From: a virus
Virus record (IMG/VR): IMGVR_UViG_3300047276_000263
Location: 1 to 24,720 of that record
Reading direction: 5' to 3' (one strand)
Length of the DNA stretch: 24,720 nucleotides
The notes beneath the pieces are model-generated. The model was not told the DNA's origin and searched no databases. It was given only the letters and a program-made list of their open reading frames with translations. The position numbers and the translations under genes were made by a program. Positions 5,073 through 12,012 of the stretch are shown here, piece by piece; within the stretch, counting starts at the first letter, position 1, and each line of letters opens with the position of its first letter.

Positions 5073-5193
5073 TGGGAAGATGTTTCCTTATACTGCCAAG
5101 GGTATGAAGGATGCGATGAAGGCTCGTGAGGCGATGGGCAAGAAGCCCATGGCTGGTAAGGCGAAGCCTGTTAAGGGCCAGAAGAAGAAGTGA
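5059..5193 (+). CDS. Tiny lysine-rich phage protein (PKVDGKMFPYT type)
   Basis: A 44-residue, extremely basic protein: MPKVDGKMFPYTAKGMKDAM followed by a Lys/Met/Ala/Pro-rich tail ending in QKKK. The N-terminal PKVxGKxFPYTxxG pattern recurs in tiny proteins of many phages. The start at 5059 lies within the end of the previous gene and has GAAGGGAAAG upstream; the stop overlaps the next start (GTGA). No enzymatic motif is possible at this size. Charge suggests binding to DNA or RNA, or packing inside the head with the genome, which is inference. Confidence 0.65.
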   Translation: MPKVDGKMFPYTAKGMKDAMKAREAMGKKPMAGKAKPVKGQKKK

Positions 5194-5372
5194 GTAAGTC
5201 TCCTTCTAAGGTTAATGCGGCTGGGAATTACACTAAGCCGATGATGAGGAAGGCCTTGTTTGACAAGATCAAGGCTTCTTCTGTGCAAGGTACGAAGGCT
5301 GGCGAGTGGAGTGCGCGTAAGGCGCAGTTGCTTGCTAGGGAGTACAAGGCCAAGGGTGGTGGGTATAAATGA
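5190..5372 (+). CDS. Small phage protein (VNAAGNYTKP type)
   Basis: This 60-residue protein starts with GTG at 5190, overlapping the previous stop, and reads SKSPSKVNAAGNYTKPMMRK then a basic helix, WSARKAQLLAREYKAKGGGY at the end. The VNAAGNYTKPxMRK...WSARKAQ layout is a recurrent small phage protein close to terminase genes, with unknown function. The stop overlaps the following ATG (ATGA), so the cassette is translationally coupled. It is strongly basic like its neighbours. Confidence 0.72.
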   Translation: MSKSPSKVNAAGNYTKPMMRKALFDKIKASSVQGTKAGEWSARKAQLLAREYKAKGGGYK

Positions 5373-5611
5373 AGGCTCCGCAGAAATCGTTGAAGGCTTG
5401 GGGTGAGCAGAAGTGGCGCACCAAATCTGGTGAGCCTTCTTCTAAGACGGGTGAGCGTTACTTGCCGGAGAAGGCGATTAAGGCTTTATCGTCTAAGGAG
5501 TATGCTGCGACTACGAAGGCCAAGCGTGAGGGTAAGGAGCGTGGTCAGCAGTTTGTGAAGCAGCCCAAGGATATTGCGAAGAAGGTGGCTAAGTTTCGAA
5601 AGGTGAAGTGA
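5369..5611 (+). CDS. DUF5872-like small basic phage protein
   Basis: An 80-residue lysine-rich protein with the pattern KSLKAWGEQKWRTKSGEPSS, TGERYLPEKAIKALSSKEYA and FVKQPKDIAKKVAKFR. I recognise this KWRTKSG...GERYLP...QPKxIAKK layout as a family called DUF5872, widespread in viruses and of unknown function. The ATG overlaps the previous stop by ATGA, and the next gene starts immediately after the stop. Its basic charge and absence of hydrophobic core segments suggest a nucleic-acid-associated small protein. The family name is from memory and moderately sure; the function is unknown. Confidence 0.72.
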   Translation: MKAPQKSLKAWGEQKWRTKSGEPSSKTGERYLPEKAIKALSSKEYAATTKAKREGKERGQQFVKQPKDIAKKVAKFRKVK

Positions 5612-5812
5612 ATGGACGGGGGGAGTTTTTCGTCGGTCTTATCTTTGGAGCATCGTAATCTTTTGCGTCAGATAGTGAGGAAGGTTCACCTTGCTCATTA
5701 TCCTGCGGAGAAGTTGACGAATGTGGAGGTGGATAAGCTGATTGATGCCTGGGGTCCTGAGGTTGCGGGCCGTATGGTAAAGCGTGCGGTGGATGCGGGA
5801 TTGTCTGGCTAG
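5612..5812 (+). CDS. Small hypothetical protein directly upstream of TerL
   Basis: A 66-residue protein that differs from the preceding lysine-rich ones: it is less basic and looks like a compact helical domain (LSLEHRNLLRQIVRKVHLAH; NVEVDKLIDAWGPEVAGRMV). The ATG at 5612 is directly after the previous stop, and its own TAG shares its G with the GTG start of TerL. This tight coupling suggests it is made in step with TerL and may act in packaging, but no family is recognised. Confidence 0.72.
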   Translation: MDGGSFSSVLSLEHRNLLRQIVRKVHLAHYPAEKLTNVEVDKLIDAWGPEVAGRMVKRAVDAGLSG

Positions 5813-7341
5813 TGGTAGAGTTTGCTTACAAGCCGGATGGTGATGTTCTTCGTGACTTCATGAAGGATGATTCTTTCTTTCGTGGTTTGCGCGGGCCTGT
5901 TGGTTCTGGGAAATCTGTGGGGTGTGCGGTGGAGATATTTCGCCGCGCTTTGCAGCAGGAGCCTGATGCCAATGGGATGAGGAAAACCCGTTGGGCTGTG
6001 GTGCGGAACTCTTATCCTCAGTTGCGAACCACGACGATCAAGACATGGTTGGATTGGTTTCCCGAGGATGTGTGGGGCAAGATGTTGTGGCATCCGCCTC
6101 CGTACACGCATCGTTTGCAGCGTGGGAAATTGGATATTGAGGTGATCTTTCTGGCGTTGGATAGGCCGGAGGATGTGAAGAAGTTGTTGTCTTTGGAATT
6201 GACGGGCGTTTGGATTAATGAGGCGCGTGAGGTTCCGAAGGCTATTGTTGATGCTTGCACTATGCGTGTTGGTCGTTTTCCTTCGATGAAAGATGGTGGT
6301 CCGACTTGGTATGGTGTGATTGCTGATACCAATGCACCGGACGAGGATCACTGGTGGCCGATAATGTCGGGGGAGGCTCCGCTGCCGGATCACATCACAC
6401 GCGAGGAAGCGTTGATGTTGGTGAAGCCGGATACTTGGAACTTCTTCACTCAGCCGGGCGGGATGTTGGAGGAGAAGGATCGTGAGGGTAATCTGACTGG
6501 GTATAAGTTGAATCCTAAGGCGGAGAACCGGAAGAACATTACTCCAAACTATTATCCTGACATTATTAAGGGTAAGGCTAAGAGTTGGATTGATGTGTAT
6601 GTTTTGAATAAGTTTGGCAGTCTTAGTGATGGGAAGCCGATTTATCCGATGTTTAACGATGAGGTACACCTAGCTAAGGAACCGATCTTGCCTGTTCCTG
6701 GCGTTCCTATTGTGGTGGGTATGGACTTTGGGTTGACGCCTGCTGCGGTATTTTGCCAGCACGTTAGGGCGAAGTGGGTGATCTTGCATGAGTTGGTGGC
6801 GCAGGACATGGGCATTGTGCGCTTTGCGGAGTTGTTCCGTATTGAGGCAGCGCAGCGTTTCCCTGGTGCAAGCTTACAGGTTTATGGTGATCCGGCTGGA
6901 GATTATCGCGCGCAGACTGATGAGAGGACTCCGTTTCAGATATTGAGGTCTGCTGGGATCAAGGCTTATCCGGCTGGTAACAATGATGTTGCCTTGAGGT
7001 TGGAGGCTGTAAGTACGGCTTTGAATCGCCTGGTGGATGGTCAGCCGGGGTTCTTGGTTGACCCGAGGTGTGTGAATTTGTTGAAGGGCTTTCGTGGTGG
7101 GTATCAGTATCGGAGGATGCAGGTTTCTGGTGCTGATCGCTATGAGGAGCGGCCTGACAAGAACAAGTTCTCTCACGTTCATGATGCGTTGCAGTATGCG
7201 TTGATTGGTGGTGGCGAGGGCCGGAGTATCATGGGGCAGACCCAGGGTGGTAAGACGGTGCAGGCAAAACGTGACTTTGATGTGTTCACGAGGAAGCCGC
7301 TGTCTAATCGCCAGACGAGGGTTCGCTTCGGTCCATTGTGA
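5812..7341 (+). CDS. terL: Terminase large subunit (packaging ATPase/nuclease)
   Basis: This 509-aa motor protein drives DNA into the prohead and cuts the concatemer. The N-terminal ATPase has Walker A GPVGSGKS (residues 28-35) and Walker B LTGVWINEARE with the catalytic Glu at 137. The C-terminal RNase H-like nuclease has MDFGLTPAA (D305), YGDPAGD (first Asp at 360) and HVHDALQYAL (D458), three acidic metal ligands in the expected order. The GTG start overlaps the upstream stop (TAGTG); no upstream start in frame is better. It is followed by a short intergenic hairpin region and then the head genes. Its length fits headful or cos-type TerL of tailed phages rather than the longer T7 maturase B. 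Confidence 0.95.
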   Translation: MVEFAYKPDGDVLRDFMKDDSFFRGLRGPVGSGKSVGCAVEIFRRALQQEPDANGMRKTRWAVVRNSYPQLRTTTIKTWLDWFPEDVWGKMLWHPPPYTHRLQRGKLDIEVIFLALDRPEDVKKLLSLELTGVWINEAREVPKAIVDACTMRVGRFPSMKDGGPTWYGVIADTNAPDEDHWWPIMSGEAPLPDHITREEALMLVKPDTWNFFTQPGGMLEEKDREGNLTGYKLNPKAENRKNITPNYYPDIIKGKAKSWIDVYVLNKFGSLSDGKPIYPMFNDEVHLAKEPILPVPGVPIVVGMDFGLTPAAVFCQHVRAKWVILHELVAQDMGIVRFAELFRIEAAQRFPGASLQVYGDPAGDYRAQTDERTPFQILRSAGIKAYPAGNNDVALRLEAVSTALNRLVDGQPGFLVDPRCVNLLKGFRGGYQYRRMQVSGADRYEERPDKNKFSHVHDALQYALIGGGEGRSIMGQTQGGKTVQAKRDFDVFTRKPLSNRQTRVRFGPL

Positions 7342-7348
7342 GTAGGTA

Positions 7349-7398
7349 TTGCATTACTGCAAACCCACAGCATTGATTCATTTCCCTATATGTAGGGA
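7349..7398 (+). promoter_or_regulatory. Intergenic palindromes between terL and the head genes
   Basis: Two inverted repeats fill the 73-base gap. TTGCATTACTGCAA (7349-7362) has 5-bp arms and loosely resembles the early operators (CTGCAnnnACGCAG). TCCCTATATGTAGGGA (7383-7398) has perfect 6-bp arms and lies just before the GGAGG of the next gene. They could be an operator and an mRNA processing or translation-control hairpin. No clear -35/-10 pair accompanies them. Confidence 0.4.
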
Positions 7399-7414
7399 GT
7401 TATGGAGGTAAGTT

Positions 7415-7654
7415 ATGGGTGGTATTTTTAACGCCCCGAAGCCACCGCCGCCTGATCCTGCTGCCGAGGCTGAGCGCAAGGCTCGGTTGCAGCAGATTGA
7501 GGAGCAGAAGGACGCTCAAGCTGCCGAGCGCGCAGATGATAAGAAGCGTCGCACTCAGGAGATGGCTTCTCGTAGTGCTGGCATGGTTGGTATGCGATCG
7601 CTGATTTCTGGCTCTCGTGGTGGTGCTGGTTTTGGCCGTGGGCTTTTGGGGTAA
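7415..7654 (+). CDS. Small phage protein upstream of portal
   Basis: A 79-aa protein with a Pro-rich N-terminus (MGGIFNAPKPPPPDPAAEAE), a charged central helix that may form a coiled coil (RLQQIEEQKDAQAAERADDK) and a Gly/Arg-rich C-terminus (GSRGGAGFGRGLLG). Short proteins with a GGxFxAPKPPxPD start often lie beside the portal gene in podoviruses; their role is not established, but head or connector assembly is likely from position. The start at 7415 follows GGAGG at ideal spacing, and the portal ATG comes three bases after the stop. Confidence 0.75.
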   Translation: MGGIFNAPKPPPPDPAAEAERKARLQQIEEQKDAQAAERADDKKRRTQEMASRSAGMVGMRSLISGSRGGAGFGRGLLG

Positions 7655-7657
7655 GAT

Positions 7658-9241
7658 ATGATTTTGCAAGATGCGCTACCCTCTTTGCAGGGTGATGAGG
7701 CAGCGAGGATAGCTGCTCGTTTTGAGCGTTCAAAGCGCATCAAGGATACTTGGCTCTCCAAGTTTGAGGAGTGCTACGAGTATGCCATGCCTCAGAAGGA
7801 AAGCTTCTACGATCAGGCCCAGGGGCAGAGTCGGACTGACAAGATATTCGATGAGACTGCGGTAGTTGGGGTTCAGGAGTTTGCCTCTCGTTTGCAGGCT
7901 GGCTTGGTCCCTAACTATGCGCGTTGGGCTCAGTTGGTATCTGGCTCTGAGGTTCCTCCTGACGAGCGTCAGGATGTGGATGGCGCGCTGGAGGAGGTCA
8001 CGAACTATGTGTTCGAGATTCTCCAGAATAGTAACTTCTCCCAGGAAATCCATGAGTCTTTCTTGGATTTGGCTGTGGGTACTGGGTGCTTGCAGATTAG
8101 TGAGGGTGATGCGCTGAACCCTGTGATGTTCACGGCGGTTCCGTTGACTCAGTTGACTCTCGATGTTGGACCGGACGATAAGATTGATCATATCTTCCGT
8201 GAGCGTCAGCTTCGCATTTCCAATATCAAGGTTGCTTATCCCAAGGCTGTATTGCCTGCCTCGATGGCGCAGGCTTTGGCGGATGGGAAGGATGAGTATG
8301 TAAAGCTCGTGGATTGCACCTATCGAGTGTATGGCTCTCCTGAGGAGGAGCATCGCCGTGTGGTGTTTGATCCCAAGGAGAAGCATATCTTCTTCCGTGA
8401 AACCTATAAGGGTGTGGGTTCTTGCCCCTTTGTAGCGTTTCGTTGGGCTAAGGCTGCGGGTGAGGTGTATGGGCGTGGGCCTTTGATGAATGCCATGCCT
8501 GCGGTAAAGACCTGTAATCTGACTGTGCAGTTGATCTTGGAGAATGCCCAAATGGCGATCTCTGGGGTTTACACGCTGGAGGATGATGGGGTTATTAATC
8601 CCGATACAATTCAGTTGTTGCCTGGGACTATTGTTCCTGTGGCCCCTGGGTCTAATGGATTGAAGGCTATTGGTGCGGCGGGTAACTTTGATGTGGCCCA
8701 GTTGGTGTTGAGTGAGATGCGGATGAACATTCGCAAGGCGCTCTACAACGATATGTTGGGCAATCCTGATAAGACGCCTATGAGTGCGACTGAGGTTTCT
8801 CAGCGCATGGCTGACTTGTCGCGGCAGATTGGTTCTGCCTTTGGCCGCTTGCAGGCTGAGATGGTGAACCCGGTATTGCGTCGGGTTGTGTATATCTTGA
8901 AGCGTCAGGGTCGCATTAGCCTGCCGACTGTGAATGGCCGTGAGGTAAAGGTGCGTTCTACGAGCCCGCTTGCCCAGGCCCAGGCGCAGCAGGATATTGT
9001 GGCGTTTGATCGCTTCATGGAATTGGTTGGTGGTAGGTTTGGGCCTCAGTTGGTAAATCTTCTTGTGAAAAGCGAGGAGGCCGCTAAATATCTTTCCGAT
9101 AAGTTTGGTGTGCCGGAAAGGTTACTGAGGTCTGATAAGGAGCGAGCCGATCTGGTCGCTAAGATTACGCAAGCAACGGGGATGATGAATGGACAGCAAC
9201 AAGGTGGACCGCAAGCGGGTCCAGGGAGTATTGGGTCCTGA
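7658..9241 (+). CDS. Portal (head-tail connector) protein
   Basis: This 527-aa protein matches the T7-type head-tail connector family. Recognisable stretches are FDETAVVGVQEFASRLQAGL, PNYARWAQL near residues 65-95, ESFLDLAVGTGCLQI (about 132-146), GEVYGRGPLMNAMPAVKTCN (about 270) and the conserved PDKTPMSATEVSQRMADLSR (about 370-390). The C-terminus is Gln/Gly-rich. The protein forms the dodecameric ring through which DNA enters and leaves, nucleates prohead assembly with the scaffold, and docks TerL and later the tail. The start at 7658 is three bases after the upstream stop. The end overlaps the next small gene by 53 bases. Confidence 0.95.
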   Translation: MILQDALPSLQGDEAARIAARFERSKRIKDTWLSKFEECYEYAMPQKESFYDQAQGQSRTDKIFDETAVVGVQEFASRLQAGLVPNYARWAQLVSGSEVPPDERQDVDGALEEVTNYVFEILQNSNFSQEIHESFLDLAVGTGCLQISEGDALNPVMFTAVPLTQLTLDVGPDDKIDHIFRERQLRISNIKVAYPKAVLPASMAQALADGKDEYVKLVDCTYRVYGSPEEEHRRVVFDPKEKHIFFRETYKGVGSCPFVAFRWAKAAGEVYGRGPLMNAMPAVKTCNLTVQLILENAQMAISGVYTLEDDGVINPDTIQLLPGTIVPVAPGSNGLKAIGAAGNFDVAQLVLSEMRMNIRKALYNDMLGNPDKTPMSATEVSQRMADLSRQIGSAFGRLQAEMVNPVLRRVVYILKRQGRISLPTVNGREVKVRSTSPLAQAQAQQDIVAFDRFMELVGGRFGPQLVNLLVKSEEAAKYLSDKFGVPERLLRSDKERADLVAKITQATGMMNGQQQGGPQAGPGSIGS

Positions 9242-9464
9242 TGGTATAGTCAGGGACCTAGAGAAAGAAGCTACTCTTAATGCCTTATTTGCTTCGGTGT
9301 TTTCTCGTGAGGACGGGAGAGAGGTATTGAGGTATCTTCGGTCAGTAACCATTGAGGCGGTAGCCGGACCCGGTGTAACGCCTGATGAGCTTATGCACCG
9401 TGAGGGCATGAGGTTCTTGGTTGGCATTATTGAGCAACGTGTGGGGAGAGGTAAAAATGGGTGA
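9189..9464 (+). CDS. Bbp19-like small phage protein
   Basis: A 91-aa protein that begins inside the last codons of the portal gene and reads through a helical domain: TLNALFASVFSREDGREVLRYLRSV then PDELMHREGMRFLVGIIEQR. A short helix with 'DGxxVLxxLR' followed by 'REGxRxxxxxI' is characteristic of small phage proteins typified by Bordetella phage Bbp19, usually encoded between portal and capsid. The exact role is unknown; a head-assembly accessory is likely by position. The start ATG at 9189 has only a weak purine-rich upstream sequence, so translation probably depends on portal translation. Its stop overlaps the scaffold ATG. Confidence 0.7.
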   Translation: MDSNKVDRKRVQGVLGPDGIVRDLEKEATLNALFASVFSREDGREVLRYLRSVTIEAVAGPGVTPDELMHREGMRFLVGIIEQRVGRGKNG

Positions 9465-10224
9465 TAGTTTGATTAGTGGGCAGGCTTCTCAGGGCGAGGA
9501 GCAGCAGACGCAGCAGCAGGGGCAGGATCAATCTAGCTCGCAGCAGGAGGCTTCTTCACGGCCAGAGTGGTTGCCGGAGAAGTTCTTTGTTGAGGGTAAG
9601 CCTGCTTATGAGCTTTTGGCCAAGAGTTATGGGGAGCTTGAGACAAAGTTCCGCTCCAAGGAAGATGATTTAAAGGCTCGTCTCGTGGAGGAGTTGGCTA
9701 ATGAAGCTGTGGCTAATCGCCCTGAGGCGGCTGACAAGTATGAGTTGCCGGAGATTGAGGGTGCTGACCTTTCTCAGATGGCGAATCACCCGCTGGTGAA
9801 GTGGTGGGCTGACTTCTCTTTCGAGAATGGCTTTGATCAAAACACCTTCAAGACCGGGATTGAGACTTACATCCAATCTCAATCTTTCGGGATGCCTAAT
9901 CCTGAGGAGGAGATAAAGGCTCTTGGGGATAACGCCAAGGCTCGGACTGAGGCTGTGGGCTTGTGGGTTGGCAAGAACTTTGCGGCTGATGAGATTAGCC
10001 AGATCGAGCGCCTTTGCACTACTGCGGCTGGCGTTAAGGTCATGGAGCGCATTATGGGTATGATGCGTGGCGAGGGCGGTCAGGTAGTTGATGATCGCAC
10101 CCCGGCTGATGATGAAGCTGACATTATGAAGCTGATGAATGATCGCCGTTATTGGTCGCCAAGCGAGCGTGATCCTGCCCTTGTTAAGAGGGTAGAGGCT
10201 TTCTTTCAGAAGAAATTCAAATAG
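9457..10224 (+). CDS. Scaffolding / capsid assembly protein
   Basis: This 255-aa acidic protein has a Gln/Ser-rich disordered N-terminus (residues about 5-32), then RPEWLPEKFFVEGKPAYELL, the signature opening of podovirus scaffolds, a helical acidic middle, and a basic C-terminal tail (RVEAFFQKKFK) that would contact the inside of the capsid shell. It directs prohead assembly and leaves before packaging. The start at 9457 follows GGGGAGAGG; an upstream TTG at 9421 is in frame but lies within the previous gene. Location between portal and capsid matches the T7 gene 8-9-10 order. The GNAT gene follows after 20 bases. Confidence 0.88.
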   Translation: MGDSLISGQASQGEEQQTQQQGQDQSSSQQEASSRPEWLPEKFFVEGKPAYELLAKSYGELETKFRSKEDDLKARLVEELANEAVANRPEAADKYELPEIEGADLSQMANHPLVKWWADFSFENGFDQNTFKTGIETYIQSQSFGMPNPEEEIKALGDNAKARTEAVGLWVGKNFAADEISQIERLCTTAAGVKVMERIMGMMRGEGGQVVDDRTPADDEADIMKLMNDRRYWSPSERDPALVKRVEAFFQKKFK

Positions 10225-10244
10225 TTTTTGTGGGGGAGAGATAA

Positions 10245-10718
10245 ATGTTGGTACGTCCAGTAGAGCCAGCCGATATTGAAACGTGCGTAGAGTTAGGGCG
10301 TTTGCTTCATAGCGAAAGCCCTCACTACTGCCATTTAGAATATAGCGAGGCAAAAGTAAGTTCTTTGGTTGAGGCTTGTATTACTCAGCCAAACTTTTGC
10401 GGCTTTGTCGCGGAGCATAATGGAGAGATTGTTGGAATGATGGCTGGAGTTATTAGCCAGCACTTTTTCTCAAGCTTCTCGTTTGCTACCGATCTTACTG
10501 TTTTTGTTAAACCGGAGAGTAGGGGCTCTACTGCCGCTATCCGGCTTATTACTGCCTTTTGTATTTGGGCTGAGGCAATGAAATGCAATGAGATTCGGTG
10601 TGGTGTAAGCACTGGCATCAAAGAAGAAGCATCAGATCGAATGTATAAGAAGTTCGGCTTTGTTGAGCGTGGAACAATGTATGTGAAACACATAGAGGCT
10701 GGTAAATTGGTCCATTGA
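10245..10718 (+). CDS. GNAT-family N-acetyltransferase
   Basis: This 157-aa protein has the GNAT fold order: N-terminal VRPVEPADIETCVELGRLLH, a beta strand pair (FVAEHNGEIVGMMAG), strand DLTVFVKPESRG with the acetyl-CoA loop at about R93-G-S-T96, helix AAIRLITAFCIWAEAM and a C-terminal YKKFGFVERGTMYVK. The RGSTAA...WA...STGI...YKKFGF pattern is a phage-borne GNAT subfamily. The acceptor is unknown: capsid, host protein or small molecule are all possible. It lies between scaffold and major capsid, where T7 has only a promoter, and looks somewhat AT-richer than the capsid gene, so it may be an inserted moron gene. The start has GGGGGAGAG upstream. Fold confident, role inferred. Confidence 0.85.
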   Translation: MLVRPVEPADIETCVELGRLLHSESPHYCHLEYSEAKVSSLVEACITQPNFCGFVAEHNGEIVGMMAGVISQHFFSSFSFATDLTVFVKPESRGSTAAIRLITAFCIWAEAMKCNEIRCGVSTGIKEEASDRMYKKFGFVERGTMYVKHIEAGKLVH

Positions 10719-10849
10719 ATTAGAGGCCAATTATTTTGATTGTCCGAGGCGAGGCCCGTTTAAGGCTGGTCGAGCCCCGCTTGGGATAACTCACCTCCCA
10801 GTCTGCTTCGGATAACCTTATTGGTTCAACCGAATTGTAGGAGGCTATC
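10719..10849 (+). other. Capsid gene leader region
   Basis: A 131-base gap before the capsid gene. It contains two related 12-mers, GCTTGGGATAAC and GCTTCGGATAAC (about 10779-10815), and a TGGGA/TCCCA inverted repeat around the first. It ends in GTAGGAGG, a strong ribosome site. A promoter for high capsid expression would be expected here, as in T7, but I see no clear sigma-70 pair; a phage-specific promoter or an mRNA-processing structure is possible. Confidence 0.4.
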
Positions 10850-11671
10850 ATGGCGCTGACCATTGATCAGGCTTTTATCCGTCAGTTCGAGTCCGAAGTT
10901 CACATGGCGTACCAGCGCATGGGCTCGAAGCTGCGTAACACTGTTCGTTTCAAGGGTAATGTAACTGGCAAATCCACCACCTTCCAGAAGGTTGGCCGTG
11001 GTGCTGCTGCTACGAAGTCCCGTCATGGCAATCTGCCTGTGATGAACATCGACCACAGCAATGTGGAATGCACGCTCGCTGACTTCTACGCTTCCGACTA
11101 TGTTGATAAACTCGATGAGTTGAAGATCAACATTGACGAGCGTCAAGTTGTGTCTCAGAACTCCGCTTATGCCCTTGGCCGTAAGTCGGATGACCTGATC
11201 ATCACGCAGCTTGATACCGCGACCAATGTCATTACCGAAGCTGGTACTGACGGTCTGACGCAAACCAAGATCAACACGGTCTTTGAATCCTTCGGTGCGA
11301 ATGATGTGCCGGATGATGGTGAGCGTTACTTCGTCATTTCCCCGGCTGCGTGGGTTGATCTGCTGGCGATTTCTGCGTTCTCGGACGCTGACTTCATCGG
11401 CTCTGACGACCTCCCGTACAAGGGTGGCATGGTAGCGAAGCGTTGGCTTGGCTTCATGTGGATGACGCACTCGGGTCTCCCGGTTGCTTCTACCATCCGC
11501 AAGTGCTTTGCCTATCACCGCAGCGCGATTGGCTTGGCTTCTGGCCAGGATGTGTCCACGGAAGTGAACTACATTCCTGAAAAGGCCGCTCACCTCGTTA
11601 CTTCTATGATGTCCCAAGGCTCGGTTCTGATCGACGCCAACGGCGCATACGAAGTGCAGATCAAGGAGTAA
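10850..11671 (+). CDS. Major capsid protein
   Basis: This 273-aa protein matches a podovirus major capsid family with HK97-like fold. Recognisable parts are IRQFESEVHMAYQRMGSKLR, VTGKSTTFQKVGRGAAATKS, DEERQ-like strand DELKINIDERQVVSQNSAYA, a central DGERYFVISPAAWVDLL, and DLPYKGGMVAKRWLGFMWM. It is built mostly of beta strands with one long spine helix. It forms the icosahedral shell around the scaffold. The ATG at 10850 has GTAGGAGGCTATC before it. Codon choice here is richer in C-ending codons than in neighbouring genes, as expected for a highly expressed gene. It is followed by a small partner gene and then a strong terminator. Confidence 0.93.
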   Translation: MALTIDQAFIRQFESEVHMAYQRMGSKLRNTVRFKGNVTGKSTTFQKVGRGAAATKSRHGNLPVMNIDHSNVECTLADFYASDYVDKLDELKINIDERQVVSQNSAYALGRKSDDLIITQLDTATNVITEAGTDGLTQTKINTVFESFGANDVPDDGERYFVISPAAWVDLLAISAFSDADFIGSDDLPYKGGMVAKRWLGFMWMTHSGLPVASTIRKCFAYHRSAIGLASGQDVSTEVNYIPEKAAHLVTSMMSQGSVLIDANGAYEVQIKE

Positions 11672-11677
11672 TGATCT

Positions 11678-11923
11678 ATGGCTTTCGTTCTCGCTGATCT
11701 TGGTAAGGTGGCTGGTGGTGCGAAGCAAATCCACTACTACGCTACGACTGATGCCATCGCTACGGTGATTGCCTCTGGCTACTTTAATAGTGGCACGGAC
11801 AATCTTCGCCAATTTGATGTTATCATTGCGGTAACTTCTACTGGCGGCACCCCAGCGGTTGACGTTCTGGTTGTGACTAGCGCCACTGGTGCTACCACGG
11901 TCACGACGACCAACGGGACTTAA
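11678..11923 (+). CDS. Small capsid-adjacent protein, possible head decoration
   Basis: An 81-aa protein with an apparently all-beta layout: MAFVLADLGKVAGGAKQIHY, ATDAIATVIASGYFN-like strand and turn, then FDVIIAVTSTGGTPAVDVLV and a Thr-rich end (TTVTTTNGT). Short proteins of this ADLG...YYxTxDAIATVxASGYFN type follow the capsid gene in many podoviruses and occur as modules in fibres. A decoration or cement role is likely from position but not shown. Only six bases separate it from the capsid stop, so it shares its mRNA, and the double hairpin after it closes that transcript. Confidence 0.75.
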   Translation: MAFVLADLGKVAGGAKQIHYYATTDAIATVIASGYFNSGTDNLRQFDVIIAVTSTGGTPAVDVLVVTSATGATTVTTTNGT

Positions 11924-11924
11924 T

Positions 11925-11965
11925 AGGCTGGGAGCCACTTTGCCCTCCCCGTAGTGGCCCAGCCT
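11925..11965 (+). terminator. First hairpin of the post-capsid terminator pair
   Basis: AGGCTGGG pairs with CCCAGCCT (8 bp); after a 2-base bulge CCACT pairs with AGTGG (5 bp), leaving a 13-base loop. It begins two bases after the stop at 11921-11923 and is directly followed by a second, stronger hairpin. It has no T-tract of its own, so it may protect the mRNA 3' end or assist termination. Confidence 0.6.
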
Positions 11966-11998
11966 GGGGGTAGAGGAATCCTTCTTCTACCCCCTTTT
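11966..11998 (+). terminator. Rho-independent terminator after the capsid genes
   Basis: GGGGGTAGAGGAA pairs with TTCTTCTACCCCC over 13 bp (one G-T pair) around a 3-base loop, followed by TTTT. This is a strong intrinsic terminator. T7 has its late terminator in the same place, after capsid gene 10, which lets capsid mRNA outnumber tail mRNA. Confidence 0.9.
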
Positions 11999-12012
11999 GA
12001 GAGGTATAGATT

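Noticed and set aside
5809-6669. 286-codon antisense frame over terL
   Set aside because: Shadow of the terL coding frame; low-complexity Arg/His/Ile/Pro composition and no start signal.
7730-8551. 273-codon antisense frame over the portal gene
   Set aside because: Shadow of a clear portal gene; no motif or ribosome site.
9421-9456. TTG start extending the scaffold protein
   Set aside because: It lies inside the preceding gene, while ATG 9457 has a strong ribosome site.
10826-11938. 370-codon open frame antisense to the capsid gene
   Set aside because: It mirrors the codon pattern of a highly expressed capsid gene, has no ribosome site and no family-like sequence.
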